From NCBI GenBank assembly GCA_910577355.1, contig CAJTMY010000026.1, forward strand, positions 1 through 37,553: a stretch of DNA of 37,553 nt. The letters run 5' to 3'. Under the pieces are notes generated by a model. The model made no database searches, was not told the DNA's origin, and worked only from the letters and a program-made list of their open reading frames with translations. Below are positions 8,660 through 17,134 of the stretch, in pieces (position 1 is the stretch's first letter; every line of letters begins with the position of its first letter). Source of the DNA: an uncultured Muribaculaceae bacterium (GTDB taxonomy: Bacteria > Bacteroidota > Bacteroidia > Bacteroidales > Muribaculaceae). A program made the position numbers and the translations under genes.

Positions 8660-9559
8660 ATGAAAAAAATCTTTCGTAAAGAAGTAATAATCGGCCTCAT
8701 TGTAATTGTGGCATTGGCCGTACTCTTCATAGGCATCAACTTTCTCAAAGGCGTGAATGTGTTCAAGGCCGCCAACTACTACTATGTATCGTTCACCGAT
8801 GTGCAAGGACTTGCCCAAAGCGCTCCGGTCACTGTAAACGGATTCAAGGTAGGACAGGTACGCGACATATCATATGAATACGACAATCCGGGCCATGTGC
8901 TCGTGGAGCTTTCACTCGACCGCAACCTTCGGGTACCGGCCGGCTCGAAAGCAGTCTTGTCGAGCGACATCCTCGGCACCGCCTCAATCGCCCTCGACAT
9001 GGCGCCAGGCACCACCTACCACAAGGTAGGCGACAAACTCACCGGCGTAGTGCCCAAAGGCATGATGGACAACGTTACCGACAACCTCCTCCCGTCATTA
9101 TCCGGAATATTCCCAAAGGTAGACACCTTGCTCACGGCCATCAATACCCTCGTAGGATCGCCCGAACTTGCACAATCGGTAAAACGTCTCGACGCCATCA
9201 CCGCCAATCTTGAAGCCACAACCCGCCAGCTCAACGCTGTCATGGCCACACTTCCGCCCATAACCGGCGACATAAAGGCGATTACAGGAAACTTCAACAC
9301 AGTATCCGGAGACCTCTCTACCCTCACGACATCACTCAAGGAGGTGCCGGTCGACTCTATAACAGACAACCTGCAGGCTCTTACCGCAAACCTCAGAATC
9401 CTGTCGGAACAACTCAACGACCCGAATTCGACATTAGGAATGCTGACCCACGACCCGGCCCTCTACCACAATCTAAACTCTACCGTCGCCTCACTCGATT
9501 CACTCTTCGTGGATATCAAACGAAATCCTAAGCGTTATATAAGCATCAAGCTTCTTTAA
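8660..9559 (+). CDS. MCE/MlaD family lipid transport protein
   Basis: A 299-residue substrate-binding component of an Mla-type lipid transporter, which moves phospholipids between the inner and outer membranes. One N-terminal membrane anchor covers residues 8-29. A single MCE domain follows at about 38-118, with VNGFKVGQV and DILGTASIALD as family-typical segments. The rest is a helical region rich in Leu, Thr and Asn (about 135-285) that probably forms the needle or coiled-coil tail of the hexamer. No MlaE permease, MlaF ATPase or MlaB lies nearby, so the partners must be encoded elsewhere. A terminator follows. It shares the region with the amidase, both acting at the envelope, but a direct functional link is not shown. 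Confidence 0.88.
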   Translation: MKKIFRKEVIIGLIVIVALAVLFIGINFLKGVNVFKAANYYYVSFTDVQGLAQSAPVTVNGFKVGQVRDISYEYDNPGHVLVELSLDRNLRVPAGSKAVLSSDILGTASIALDMAPGTTYHKVGDKLTGVVPKGMMDNVTDNLLPSLSGIFPKVDTLLTAINTLVGSPELAQSVKRLDAITANLEATTRQLNAVMATLPPITGDIKAITGNFNTVSGDLSTLTTSLKEVPVDSITDNLQALTANLRILSEQLNDPNSTLGMLTHDPALYHNLNSTVASLDSLFVDIKRNPKRYISIKLL

Positions 9560-9924
9560 AACCTTATACAAACCGAGCAAACCCCTATTTAAAATAATTT
9601 CAAATAACGCCGGTTCACCCAACCGGCGTTTACATTTGCAGAAACTATTGAAAGTAGGGCGTTCCACGATTTACGGCATTATTGCAGAGCATTTCGTGGA
9701 ACACACGCGTGGATATACATAATACCATAACAACTTAGCAATTACATCATATTTATTAAAGTAAAACTTCATATGGATTCGAGGCTCGTATCTTAACGCA
9801 CTGATAACTACTCCATTGCAATAATATCGGATTTTCCAATAAAAAAAAGACTTTATTATTCTATTTTTTTTTTAGAAATTTGTAACTCGAAACAACCGCA
9901 GCAACGCAATATCACCTTCTAAAA
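9560..9924. other. Long intergenic region upstream of dnaA
   Basis: This 365-base stretch has no plausible gene. It holds the MCE terminator (9606-9636), a TACATTTGC box (9631-9639), and an inverted repeat GTTCCACGA (9661-9669) with TCGTGGAAC (9694-9702) around a 24-base loop. A very AT-rich part from about 9720 to 9883 follows, with A8 at 9841-9848 and T10 at 9864-9873. One weak DnaA-box-like site, TTATACAAA, is at 9564-9572. It probably serves as the dnaA control region with a long mRNA leader. An origin role is not supported, because a cluster of DnaA boxes is missing. Confidence 0.5.
9606..9636 (+). terminator. Terminator after the MCE gene
   Basis: A perfect 10-base stem, AACGCCGGTT (9606-9615) with AACCGGCGTT (9621-9630), has a CACCC loop and is followed by TACATTTG. 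The uracil run is interrupted. The tail doubles as a TAnnTTTG-like box (9631-9638, then C), so a promoter toward dnaA may begin here. Confidence 0.65.
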
Positions 9925-11316
9925 ATGCAGTCCACACACCAGCAACTATGGGAACAATGCCGGCAATTCATTGCCGACAATATCTCGCCCCAACAATTCA
10001 GCGCATGGTTCGCATCGATCTCCTCAGTGAGTTTCGAGAACAACGAACTGCGACTGCGCGTACCATCATCATATTATAAAGAACATCTTGAGCAGAATTT
10101 CCCCACAATAATCGAAGCCGCTATAAAGAAGGTGTACGGCTCCGATGTGGCTCTCTATTTCTGCTATACTGTGGTTGACGGACAGCCCGACACCTCGCTC
10201 AACGAACGATCGTCGGATCAATCAAGCACAATACTCAGGCAATCAAAGGCTGCGCCGGCAAATCCATTCATGGACAAGCAACAGCAGACATTTGACTCAC
10301 AGCTGAATCCGCGCTATAATTTCGAGAACTACTGCATGGGGCAATCGAATTGCATAGCCCGTACAATCGCCGAATCCATAGCCAATGATCCGACCAACAA
10401 GACATTCAATCCACTTTTTATTTTCGGTCCTACAGGTGTCGGCAAAACCCATTTGATCCAAGCCGTCGGTATCCGCATAAAAGAGCACAATCCCGACGCA
10501 CGCGTGCTATATGTAACAGCTCGATTGTTCCAAAGCCAATACACCGCAGCCAACCACAAAGGGCAGATCAACAATTTCTTTCACTTCTATCAATCAATCG
10601 ACACACTGATTATCGACGATGTACAGGATCTTGCCGGCAAACCCGAAACACAGAACACATTCTTCCATATATTCAACCAGCTGCACCAGAACAACCGCCA
10701 GATAATTCTCTCAAGCGATTGCGCACCATCCGAAATGGACGGTTTTGAAGCCCGCCTGCTCTCACGTTTCAAATGGGGTGCATCGGCTGCTCTTGAAAAA
10801 CCCGACATGGATCTGCGACGTCAGGTTCTTATAAAAAAAGCACAACAGGACGGTCTCGACCTGCCTGCCGATGTCATAGACTACATAGCCGAAAATGTGA
10901 CCGACTCTATCCGAGAACTCGAAGGCGTCGTAGTATCGCTCGTCGCGCACGCCACTGTACTCAACTGCGATATAACCCTCGACCTCGCCCGCCCGGTCGT
11001 AGCCAACGCCATACGCATACGGCGATCACAAGTAAACTTCGAAATGGTGATACAGGCCGTGGCATCATACTTCAAGATAGAGCCGGATCTGCTGTTTACA
11101 AAAACACGCCGACGCGAAGTCTCGGATCCAAGACAGATCGTGATGTATCTGGCAAAAAAAATGGTGGGATTATCGCTCAAGAACATAGGCACAAAACTCG
11201 GCCGGACACATGCTACCGTGATATATGCCTGCCGCAATATCGACGAACGACTACCCATCGACAAAGAATTGCGCACATCGATCGAAGCGATACAAGCCTC
11301 AATCCAAGGTTGCTGA
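9925..11316 (+). CDS. dnaA: Chromosomal replication initiator DnaA
   Basis: DnaA binds DnaA boxes at the origin, oligomerises with ATP and opens the duplex. The 463 residues are the normal length. Domain I (about 1-85) has the family pattern LWEQCRQFIADNISPQQFSAWF. Domain III carries Walker A GPTGVGKTH (168-176) and Walker B LIIDDVQ (228-234), with the arginine-bearing RLLSRF segment near 277-282. Domain IV starts around 365 and ends with the DNA-binding signature IGTKLGRTHATV (421-432). That signature appears one residue shorter than the common IGxxFGGRDHxTV and has Thr where Asp normally contacts the box. The gene stands alone between two long intergenic regions, not beside dnaN, which is 9 kb away. 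Confidence 0.96.
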   Translation: MQSTHQQLWEQCRQFIADNISPQQFSAWFASISSVSFENNELRLRVPSSYYKEHLEQNFPTIIEAAIKKVYGSDVALYFCYTVVDGQPDTSLNERSSDQSSTILRQSKAAPANPFMDKQQQTFDSQLNPRYNFENYCMGQSNCIARTIAESIANDPTNKTFNPLFIFGPTGVGKTHLIQAVGIRIKEHNPDARVLYVTARLFQSQYTAANHKGQINNFFHFYQSIDTLIIDDVQDLAGKPETQNTFFHIFNQLHQNNRQIILSSDCAPSEMDGFEARLLSRFKWGASAALEKPDMDLRRQVLIKKAQQDGLDLPADVIDYIAENVTDSIRELEGVVVSLVAHATVLNCDITLDLARPVVANAIRIRRSQVNFEMVIQAVASYFKIEPDLLFTKTRRREVSDPRQIVMYLAKKMVGLSLKNIGTKLGRTHATVIYACRNIDERLPIDKELRTSIEAIQASIQGC

Positions 11317-11456
11317 CGCCAAAATCACCATTTACATTTTTTAGTTTTTTCATCTACTGATATCAGGTATTTTCACTAAATATTGGAGTAAAAGACGAAT
11401 TACAGGTACAAATATCCACAAAAGCCGTAAAACATGTCGTATAACATATAAAATAA

Positions 11457-11488
11457 TTTGGCAACACGGTAAAAAAGCCTGAACTTTG
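11457..11488 (+). promoter_or_regulatory. Candidate promoter of a small RNA after dnaA
   Basis: TTTG (11457-11460) is followed after 20 bases by GAACTTTG (11481-11488), which matches TAnnTTTG except for its first base. The spacing is ideal for a Bacteroidota promoter, although C does not follow the box. It points to transcription starting near 11493 and running into the terminator at 11548. Confidence 0.4.
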
Positions 11489-11492
11489 TATC

Positions 11493-11585
11493 GCAAACCT
11501 AAAAACAATCTTTTTTACCTTAGAAATTGTACCTATTGGAAACCCATAAAAAGAGCCCCCGTGATGGTGGCTCTTTTTATCTTTT
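11493..11585 (+). ncRNA. Candidate small non-coding RNA (about 90 nt)
   Basis: No gene fits between dnaA (ends 11316) and the symporter gene (starts 11706), yet this stretch has a well-spaced promoter-like pair upstream (11457-11488) and a strong intrinsic terminator at its 3' end (11548-11589). The body is unstructured and A-rich, with a weak ACAAT/ATTGT pairing (11505-11509 with 11526-11530). I do not recognise a known RNA family. The alternative is that the terminator simply ends a dnaA transcript with a 230-base 3' untranslated region. Confidence 0.35.
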
Positions 11586-11589
11586 TATG
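11548..11589 (+). terminator. Strong intrinsic terminator between dnaA and the symporter
   Basis: The stem AAAAAGAGCC (11548-11557) pairs with GGCTCTTTTT (11569-11578). Two further C:G pairs are possible inside after a mismatch. The tail reads TTTTTATCTTTTTAT. It is the best-formed terminator in the first half of the window. Confidence 0.88.
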
Positions 11590-11670
11590 ATAAACGGGAC
11601 AACATAAAGGCCAGCCAGGTCGACGCGATAAGATCCTTAATAGCCGCCACAACATTAATTCATAATATTC

Positions 11671-11701
11671 TTGCCCTCTTAGCTTCTTTTTCCTATCTTT
11701 G
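11671..11701 (+). promoter_or_regulatory. Promoter of the symporter/permease operon
   Basis: A -33 TTG (11671-11673) and a -7 TATCTTTG (11694-11701, then C) are separated by 20 bases, a textbook Bacteroidota arrangement. The first ATG (11706) lies only four bases after the box, so either the mRNA is leaderless or translation starts at the ATG at 11715. Confidence 0.75.
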
Positions 11702-11705
11702 CACG

Positions 11706-13127
11706 ATGATATCTATGGAGACACTTCAGAATTTAGCCACGACAATCGCATCGGCACTGAGCGACTACACGCTCGTACCCCTGTTGCTCGCAGTCGCTTT
11801 ATACTTCACCGTCGCGACACGCGGCGTGCAATTCCGTATGGCAGGCGAGATGCTGCGCCTGCTCATGCAGTCGGGCAAGCGTCCGGTCAATTCAGCTCAC
11901 CATAGCACAGTATCATCATTTCAGGCATTCGCCGTATCAATAGCCAGCCGAGTAGGCACTGGCAACCTTGCCGGAGTGGCCTCGGCCATCGCCATCGGCG
12001 GCCCGGGGGCGGTATTCTGGATGTGGGTCATAGCAGTGTTGGGTGCGTCAAGCGCTTTTGCCGAATCCACATTAGCCCAGCTATTCAAGATAAAAGGCAA
12101 AAGATCATATATGGGTGGCCCTGCATACTACATTCTCAAAGGACTCCACAACCGGAAATGGGCCGTCACATTCGCCATATTGATTACCCTGACTTTCGGC
12201 TTCGCTTTCAATTCCGTTCAGTCCAACACCATCACCGGCGCTCTCCACACCTCGTTTGGATTCGATCCGATCTGGGTTGCCGTAGCACTGTCCATACTCA
12301 CCTTTATCATAATCTGCGGCGGCATAAGACGCATATCGCGTTTCAGCGAGATAATCGTGCCGGTAATGGCCATCGCATATATCATACTCGCATTGGTTAT
12401 AGTGATTATGAACATCCACCGTCTGCCTGAGGTTTTAGACCTCATCATCGAAAATGCCTTAGGCTTCAACCAGGCATTGGGCGGCACGGTGGGCACAGCC
12501 CTGATAATGGGCATAAAACGTGGGCTTTTCAGCAACGAGGCCGGTGAAGGCTCCACCCCGAATGCAGCAGCCACGGCCGATGTGAGCCATCCCGTCAAGC
12601 AAGGCCTTATCCAGGCACTTGGCGTGTATACCGACACACTCATAATATGCACATGCACCGCCTTCATAATCCTTTGCAGCGGCATGTATCTCGAAGGGCA
12701 CGACGGCATCATCCTCACACAGCATGCCATCGACACCGGTCTCGGAGGCAACACATCGATAGGCTCGACATTTGTGAGCATCGCGATATTCTTCTTTGCG
12801 TTCACAAGCATTGTCGCCAACTATTACTACGGCGAGACCAACCTCCGTTTCATACACGATGACAACCGCATTATCCTCATATACAGGCTGCTTGTCACGG
12901 CTATCGTATTCTGGGGCTCAGTATCGGCCCTTGACCTTGTATGGACATTCGCCGACGTGACAATGGCCCTCATGACACTGTGCAACCTTGCCGCAATAAT
13001 CGCTTTACGGCGATACGTATTATTGTGTCTGGCCGACTATCGACAGCAGCGAAGGCTCGGCGATCCAATATACCGACGTTCGACAATACCGCAGATAGCG
13101 GCCGAAACAACCTGCTGGCCCGAATAA
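11706..13127 (+). CDS. AGCS family amino acid:sodium symporter
   Basis: An alanine or glycine:cation symporter family protein, importing small neutral amino acids with Na+ or H+ through the inner membrane. The 473 residues contain about ten hydrophobic spans. Family signatures are VGTGNLAGVASAIAIGGPGA near residue 80, an AFAESTLAQLFK segment, and the NEAGEGSTPNAAATADVSHP block near 280. The substrate cannot be told from the sequence. The first four residues (MISM) allow a start at 11706 or 11715; given the promoter box ending at 11701, the second would leave a short leader and may be the true start. The FtsX-like permease gene begins four bases after the stop, so they share a transcript. Confidence 0.94.
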   Translation: MISMETLQNLATTIASALSDYTLVPLLLAVALYFTVATRGVQFRMAGEMLRLLMQSGKRPVNSAHHSTVSSFQAFAVSIASRVGTGNLAGVASAIAIGGPGAVFWMWVIAVLGASSAFAESTLAQLFKIKGKRSYMGGPAYYILKGLHNRKWAVTFAILITLTFGFAFNSVQSNTITGALHTSFGFDPIWVAVALSILTFIIICGGIRRISRFSEIIVPVMAIAYIILALVIVIMNIHRLPEVLDLIIENALGFNQALGGTVGTALIMGIKRGLFSNEAGEGSTPNAAATADVSHPVKQGLIQALGVYTDTLIICTCTAFIILCSGMYLEGHDGIILTQHAIDTGLGGNTSIGSTFVSIAIFFFAFTSIVANYYYGETNLRFIHDDNRIILIYRLLVTAIVFWGSVSALDLVWTFADVTMALMTLCNLAAIIALRRYVLLCLADYRQQRRLGDPIYRRSTIPQIAAETTCWPE

Positions 13128-13130
13128 TCC

Positions 13131-14381
13131 ATGAATTTCAGCTATTGGTTCTCTAATCGGCTCAGACTACGCCGCAACACTCCCGCAAGCACCATAACCG
13201 GCGCTGTAATAGCGGTGACCGGTGTCGCGTTGGCACTGATGGTCATGGAGCTTAGTCTTGCTGTGACATCGGGCTTCAAGCACGAGATCGAGCGCAAGGT
13301 ATTCGGATTCGACGCACCGATCACCGTTCTGCCGGCATACGACTACAACACAGCCACGTCAGACATACAGCTGAGGCTCACCGACACCCTGTCGGCTGTA
13401 ATATCGTCAGCCCTGCCCGAAGCCATACAAGTACCTGTATTCAACCGACACACAATACTCAAGACAGACAACGATTTTATGGCCGTGGAATGCAAGTCGT
13501 ACGGAGCGCTGCACGACGACAGCTTCGAACGTTCCAATATGATTGCCGGCTCATGGCCTGATTTCAACACACCTGCCGGAGCAGACAGTATCGTGATCTC
13601 GTCCGTCATGGCCGACAAACTCGGCATCGGTATCGGCAACCGCATATTCATGTACTTCTTCATCGACAACACCCCGAAAGCCCGACGGGCTATCGTCGCA
13701 GGGACATACAGATCGAATTTCGGAGAATACGACAACTCCATAATCTACGCTCCTATAGATATGATGCGCAGACTTGGCTCCGACTCGATCTCGGCTACAG
13801 GCATAGCGATCGAGGGTATCCCGGAACAGGACATCACCGCCTGCGCCGAGCACCTGCAGGAAGTTCTGCTCACAGCATACCGCAGCGGACAGCTCGCCGA
13901 AGCCTATCCCGTCACCGACATTCTCAACACAGGTGCGGCATTCTTCAACTGGCTCGACCTGCTCGACACCAATGTGGTGGTGATATTCATACTGATGATA
14001 GCCGTGGCTGCATTCACACTCATCTCCAGCCTGTTCATAATCATCCTCGACCGAGTCACCACCATAGGTATCCTGCGCTCGCTCGGAGCCTCCGGAAAGT
14101 CGGTAAGACACATATTCACATTTGTGGCCCTACGCCTTGTAGGACTCGGACTGATCATCGGCAACACCTTGTCGATAGGCCTGATATACCTGCAACAGTC
14201 CACTCATATCCTGAAACTTGACCCCGACATGTACTACCTCGACTTCGTGCCTCTCGAACTCAACTGGTCGGCTATCCTTACACTCAATATATGCACCGCT
14301 GCGGGCGCATGGCTCATACTGATAATGCCGGCACGGTTGGCGGCGCACGTGGATCCTGCATCGGCAATGCGATACGAATGA
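13131..14381 (+). CDS. FtsX/LolC-E-like ABC transporter permease
   Basis: A 416-residue inner membrane protein with the layout of LolC/LolE permeases: one N-terminal span (about 22-45), a periplasmic MacB-type domain (about 50-270), and three C-terminal spans (about 278-300, 330-350, 375-398). The GFKHEIERKVFGFDAPITV segment just after the first span is typical of the Bacteroidota relatives. Such permeases pair with a LolD-type ATPase to release lipoproteins from the inner membrane; no ATPase gene is adjacent, so the partner must be elsewhere. The segment TIGILRSLGASGKSVRHIF before the second C-terminal span matches the FtsX coupling region. The ATG four bases after the symporter stop suggests one mRNA. 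Confidence 0.88.
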   Translation: MNFSYWFSNRLRLRRNTPASTITGAVIAVTGVALALMVMELSLAVTSGFKHEIERKVFGFDAPITVLPAYDYNTATSDIQLRLTDTLSAVISSALPEAIQVPVFNRHTILKTDNDFMAVECKSYGALHDDSFERSNMIAGSWPDFNTPAGADSIVISSVMADKLGIGIGNRIFMYFFIDNTPKARRAIVAGTYRSNFGEYDNSIIYAPIDMMRRLGSDSISATGIAIEGIPEQDITACAEHLQEVLLTAYRSGQLAEAYPVTDILNTGAAFFNWLDLLDTNVVVIFILMIAVAAFTLISSLFIIILDRVTTIGILRSLGASGKSVRHIFTFVALRLVGLGLIIGNTLSIGLIYLQQSTHILKLDPDMYYLDFVPLELNWSAILTLNICTAAGAWLILIMPARLAAHVDPASAMRYE

Positions 14382-14431
14382 CCTTTTTTGACGTCTGAAA
14401 TGTTATAAATATACAACGGCCAAATCTAAAT

Positions 14432-14462
14432 TTTAACATCAGCCGATTTTTTCGTATATTTG
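14432..14462 (+). promoter_or_regulatory. Promoter of rsfS-ftsH
   Basis: The -7 box TATATTTG (14455-14462, then C) matches the consensus exactly. TTTT (14431-14434) lies 20 bases upstream as an imperfect -33. The ATG of rsfS is 26 bases after the box. Confidence 0.65.
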
Positions 14463-14488
14463 CCCCCTTGAAAATCCAATTCCAATAC

Positions 14489-14851
14489 ATGACCGTAGCA
14501 ATCGATACACGCGAACTTATCATCGACGCCATCCGCGACCGTAAAGGCCGCTCAATCACCGTCGTCGACCTTAAAGATATCCCGGGCGCATCGGCCCGAT
14601 CATTCATCATAGCCGAAGGCTCATCCACAACTCAGGTAAGCTCTATCGCCGACCATCTGCGCGACAGGCTGATTGAAGACGCAGGCTCAAAACCATTCAA
14701 CACCGATGGTATGCGCGACAGCTCGGAATGGATTGTACTCGACTATGGCGACATATGGGTACACATTTTCCTGCCCGAGACCCGTCGCCGCTACAACCTC
14801 GAAGAACTGTGGAGCGATGCGGCAATCACCAGCATACCCGACCTCGACTAA
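14489..14851 (+). CDS. rsfS: Ribosomal silencing factor RsfS
   Basis: RsfS (RsfA, DUF143/Oligomerisation domain family) binds ribosomal protein L14 on the 50S subunit and blocks joining with 30S when nutrients are short. Starting at the ATG at 14489 gives 120 residues, the normal length; a TTG seven codons upstream is in frame but leaves too short a leader after the promoter box. The diagnostic segment SSEWIVLDYGDIWVHIFLP (about 78-96) and the C-terminal RRYNLEELW are clear. It lies 36 bases upstream of ftsH, most likely co-transcribed. The rsfS-ftsH order is one I remember from other Bacteroidota genomes. Confidence 0.95.
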   Translation: MTVAIDTRELIIDAIRDRKGRSITVVDLKDIPGASARSFIIAEGSSTTQVSSIADHLRDRLIEDAGSKPFNTDGMRDSSEWIVLDYGDIWVHIFLPETRRRYNLEELWSDAAITSIPDLD

Positions 14852-14887
14852 CCATTAGACATCCCTATCATCCTCTCTGTCCAAAAC

Positions 14888-16966
14888 ATGTTTCCAAACA
14901 AAAATTCCAACAATTCCGGCAACAAAAAACCGTTCAAGATCAACCTCTGGTGGATGTACGCCATAGTATTCCTGTTCTTGTTCGGCATATATTACCTCGA
15001 CGATAATTCAGTTACACGCTCGGTAAGCTATTCCGAATTCGAGAATTATATCGTCAGGGATCACGGCATACGCAAGATAGTCGTATTCAGCGACAAGCGC
15101 GAAGCCGAAGGCTTCCTCACCGACTCGCTCGCCCGCGAACTGTTCAAAGACGACCGCCTCGGCAACGGTCAGGGCACAGTGGCCAAAATCGTCACAGACA
15201 TACCATCTGCCGACAAGTTTGACGGCAAAATAGACCAATGGCGTGCCGAAGGCGCATTCACCGGCGAGGTGAAATACGAACGCAGCAGCCAGTTCAGCTC
15301 CTTCCTGTGGTCGCTCGCCCCCATAGTCATCCTCGTAGTGGCATGGATATGGATCATGCGGCGCATGAGCGGAGGCGGCAATGGATCGGGCGGCGGAGTG
15401 TTCTCCGTAGGTAAATCAAAAGCCATGCTATTCGACAAGAACAACGCCGGCAAGGTAACATTCAAGGACGTCGCAGGCCTGTCCGAAGCCAAGACCGAAA
15501 TCGAGGAGATCGTCGAATTCCTCAAGAACCCCGGCCGGTATACCGACCTCGGCGGCAAGATCCCCAAGGGAGCACTCCTCGTAGGCCCTCCCGGCACCGG
15601 CAAGACCCTTTTGGCCAAAGCCGTGGCAGGAGAAGCCAACGTGCCTTTCTTTTCCATGTCGGGTTCCGACTTCGTCGAGATGTTTGTAGGCGTGGGGGCC
15701 TCTCGTGTCCGCGACCTGTTCCGACAGGCCAAGGAGAAAGCTCCATGCATAGTGTTCATAGATGAGATAGACGCAGTGGGCCGGGCACGCGGACGCAACG
15801 CCAACATGGGCTCCAACGATGAACGCGAAAATACCCTCAATCAGCTCCTTACCGAAATGGATGGTTTCGGATCAAACAGCGGTGTCATAATCCTTGCAGC
15901 GACAAACCGCGCCGACATACTCGACAAGGCCCTCATGCGCGCCGGACGATTCGACCGACAGATATACGTCGACCTCCCAGATCTGCCCGACCGCGTGGCC
16001 ATATTCAAGGTTCACCTGCGCAATATCAAGACCGACGACTCGCTCGACATAGACCTTCTCGCCAGGCAGACCCCGGGATTCTCGGGAGCCGACATCGCCA
16101 ACGTCTGCAACGAAGCCGCACTCATAGCCGCACGCAACAACAAATCGGTAGTCACCAAAGAGGATTTCTCGGCAGCCGTCGACCGCATAATCGGCGGACT
16201 TGAGAAACGATCAAAGATCACCACTGCCGAGGAAAAACGCTCCATAGCCATCCACGAGGCCGGACATGCCACCGTATCATGGCACCTGCAATACGCCAAT
16301 CCACTCGTAAAGGTCACCATCGTACCGCGAGGCAAAGCCCTCGGCGCAGCCTGGTACCTCCCCGAGGAAAGACAGATCACACCATCGCAGGTGATACTCG
16401 ACGAAATCTGTGCGACTCTCGGAGGCCGCGCCGCCGAGGAAGTATTCCTCGGCCGCATATCCACCGGCGCCGCCAACGACCTCGAACGCGTCACCAAGCA
16501 GGCATACGCCATGGTGGTGTACTACGGCATGAGCGACCGCCTGCCCAACCTCTCATACTACGACTCAACAGGTCAGGACTACGGCTTCACCAAGCCCTAC
16601 TCCAACGAGCGCGCACAGATAATCGACGAGGAAGTGAGCCGCATCATATCCGAGCAATACGAGCGCGCCAAAGAAATCCTACGCCATCACGCCGAAGGGC
16701 ACGGCAAGCTCACCGACGTGCTCATATCCCGCGAAGTAATATTCACTCAGGATGTCATCGACATCTTCGGCCCGCGCCAATGGAAGAGCCGCACCGACGA
16801 GATCCTCGCCGAGGATCCCCGCCTGCTCGACGAGCCACACGATGTAGAAGCCGAGGAAGTCAAGCCCGACGACCCGGCATCGGAAGAAAAACCCGCCCCC
16901 GCCAAACCCGAAACCGACGATAAAAAAAGCGACGATCCCCTACCGCCACCATTCCCCGGCAAATAA
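14888..16966 (+). CDS. ftsH: ATP-dependent zinc metalloprotease FtsH
   Basis: FtsH is a hexameric membrane AAA+ protease that extracts and degrades membrane and short-lived cytoplasmic proteins. The 692 residues have two membrane spans (about 20-37 and 140-158) enclosing a periplasmic domain. The AAA domain has Walker A GPPGTGKT (233-240), the FVGVG pore loop (266-270), Walker B with D292 and E293, and the second region of homology ending RAGRFDR. The protease domain has HEAGH (456-460) and D531 as third zinc ligand. The C-terminal 40 residues are an acidic Pro/Glu/Asp/Lys-rich tail. The start is consistent with a short hydrophilic lead before span 1. A terminator that also overlaps the thrS promoter follows. 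Confidence 0.98.
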   Translation: MFPNKNSNNSGNKKPFKINLWWMYAIVFLFLFGIYYLDDNSVTRSVSYSEFENYIVRDHGIRKIVVFSDKREAEGFLTDSLARELFKDDRLGNGQGTVAKIVTDIPSADKFDGKIDQWRAEGAFTGEVKYERSSQFSSFLWSLAPIVILVVAWIWIMRRMSGGGNGSGGGVFSVGKSKAMLFDKNNAGKVTFKDVAGLSEAKTEIEEIVEFLKNPGRYTDLGGKIPKGALLVGPPGTGKTLLAKAVAGEANVPFFSMSGSDFVEMFVGVGASRVRDLFRQAKEKAPCIVFIDEIDAVGRARGRNANMGSNDERENTLNQLLTEMDGFGSNSGVIILAATNRADILDKALMRAGRFDRQIYVDLPDLPDRVAIFKVHLRNIKTDDSLDIDLLARQTPGFSGADIANVCNEAALIAARNNKSVVTKEDFSAAVDRIIGGLEKRSKITTAEEKRSIAIHEAGHATVSWHLQYANPLVKVTIVPRGKALGAAWYLPEERQITPSQVILDEICATLGGRAAEEVFLGRISTGAANDLERVTKQAYAMVVYYGMSDRLPNLSYYDSTGQDYGFTKPYSNERAQIIDEEVSRIISEQYERAKEILRHHAEGHGKLTDVLISREVIFTQDVIDIFGPRQWKSRTDEILAEDPRLLDEPHDVEAEEVKPDDPASEEKPAPAKPETDDKKSDDPLPPPFPGK

Positions 16967-17007
16967 CAGCCAATAGGCTTTAAGAGGACAAAAAACCACA
17001 CGACAAC

Positions 17008-17056
17008 AAAAAGTTTGAAATAGCAGCGTTTTGCGATTGCTGTTTCAAACTTTTTT
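17008..17056 (+). terminator. Terminator of rsfS-ftsH overlapping the thrS promoter
   Basis: The stem runs 17008-17025 with 17038-17055: 18 pairs including one U:G wobble, around a 12-base loop. It is flanked by A5 on the left and T6 on the right, so it could act in both directions. The right arm contains most of the -33 element of the next promoter. Confidence 0.85.
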
Positions 17057-17066
17057 CGTACCTTTG
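17036..17066 (+). promoter_or_regulatory. Promoter of the thrS-infC-rpmI-rplT operon
   Basis: ATTG (17036-17039) and TACCTTTG (17059-17066, then C) are 19 bases apart. The leader to the thrS ATG (17135) would be about 62-65 bases. No T-box-like structure is seen in the leader. Confidence 0.75.
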
Positions 17067-17134
17067 CGCGTGACTTTTAGCCGATTCGCGCGACCATGCA
17101 CCTATCCGGCTGTTAAACAACGTTATATACAGAA

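Noticed and set aside
11317..11705. Replication origin beside dnaA
   Set aside because: Only one near-match to a DnaA box (ATATCCACA, 11412-11420) is present, plus TTATACAAA upstream at 9564. A cluster would be expected, although an altered box specificity could hide one.
14468..14488. TTG start for RsfS
   Set aside because: It lies six bases after the -7 box and adds seven unrelated residues; the ATG at 14489 gives the normal family length.
17067..17134. T-box or tRNA-Thr-like operator in the thrS leader
   Set aside because: The leader is about 65 bases, too short for a T-box, and no GGUGG-type T-box sequence or anticodon-like stem is visible.
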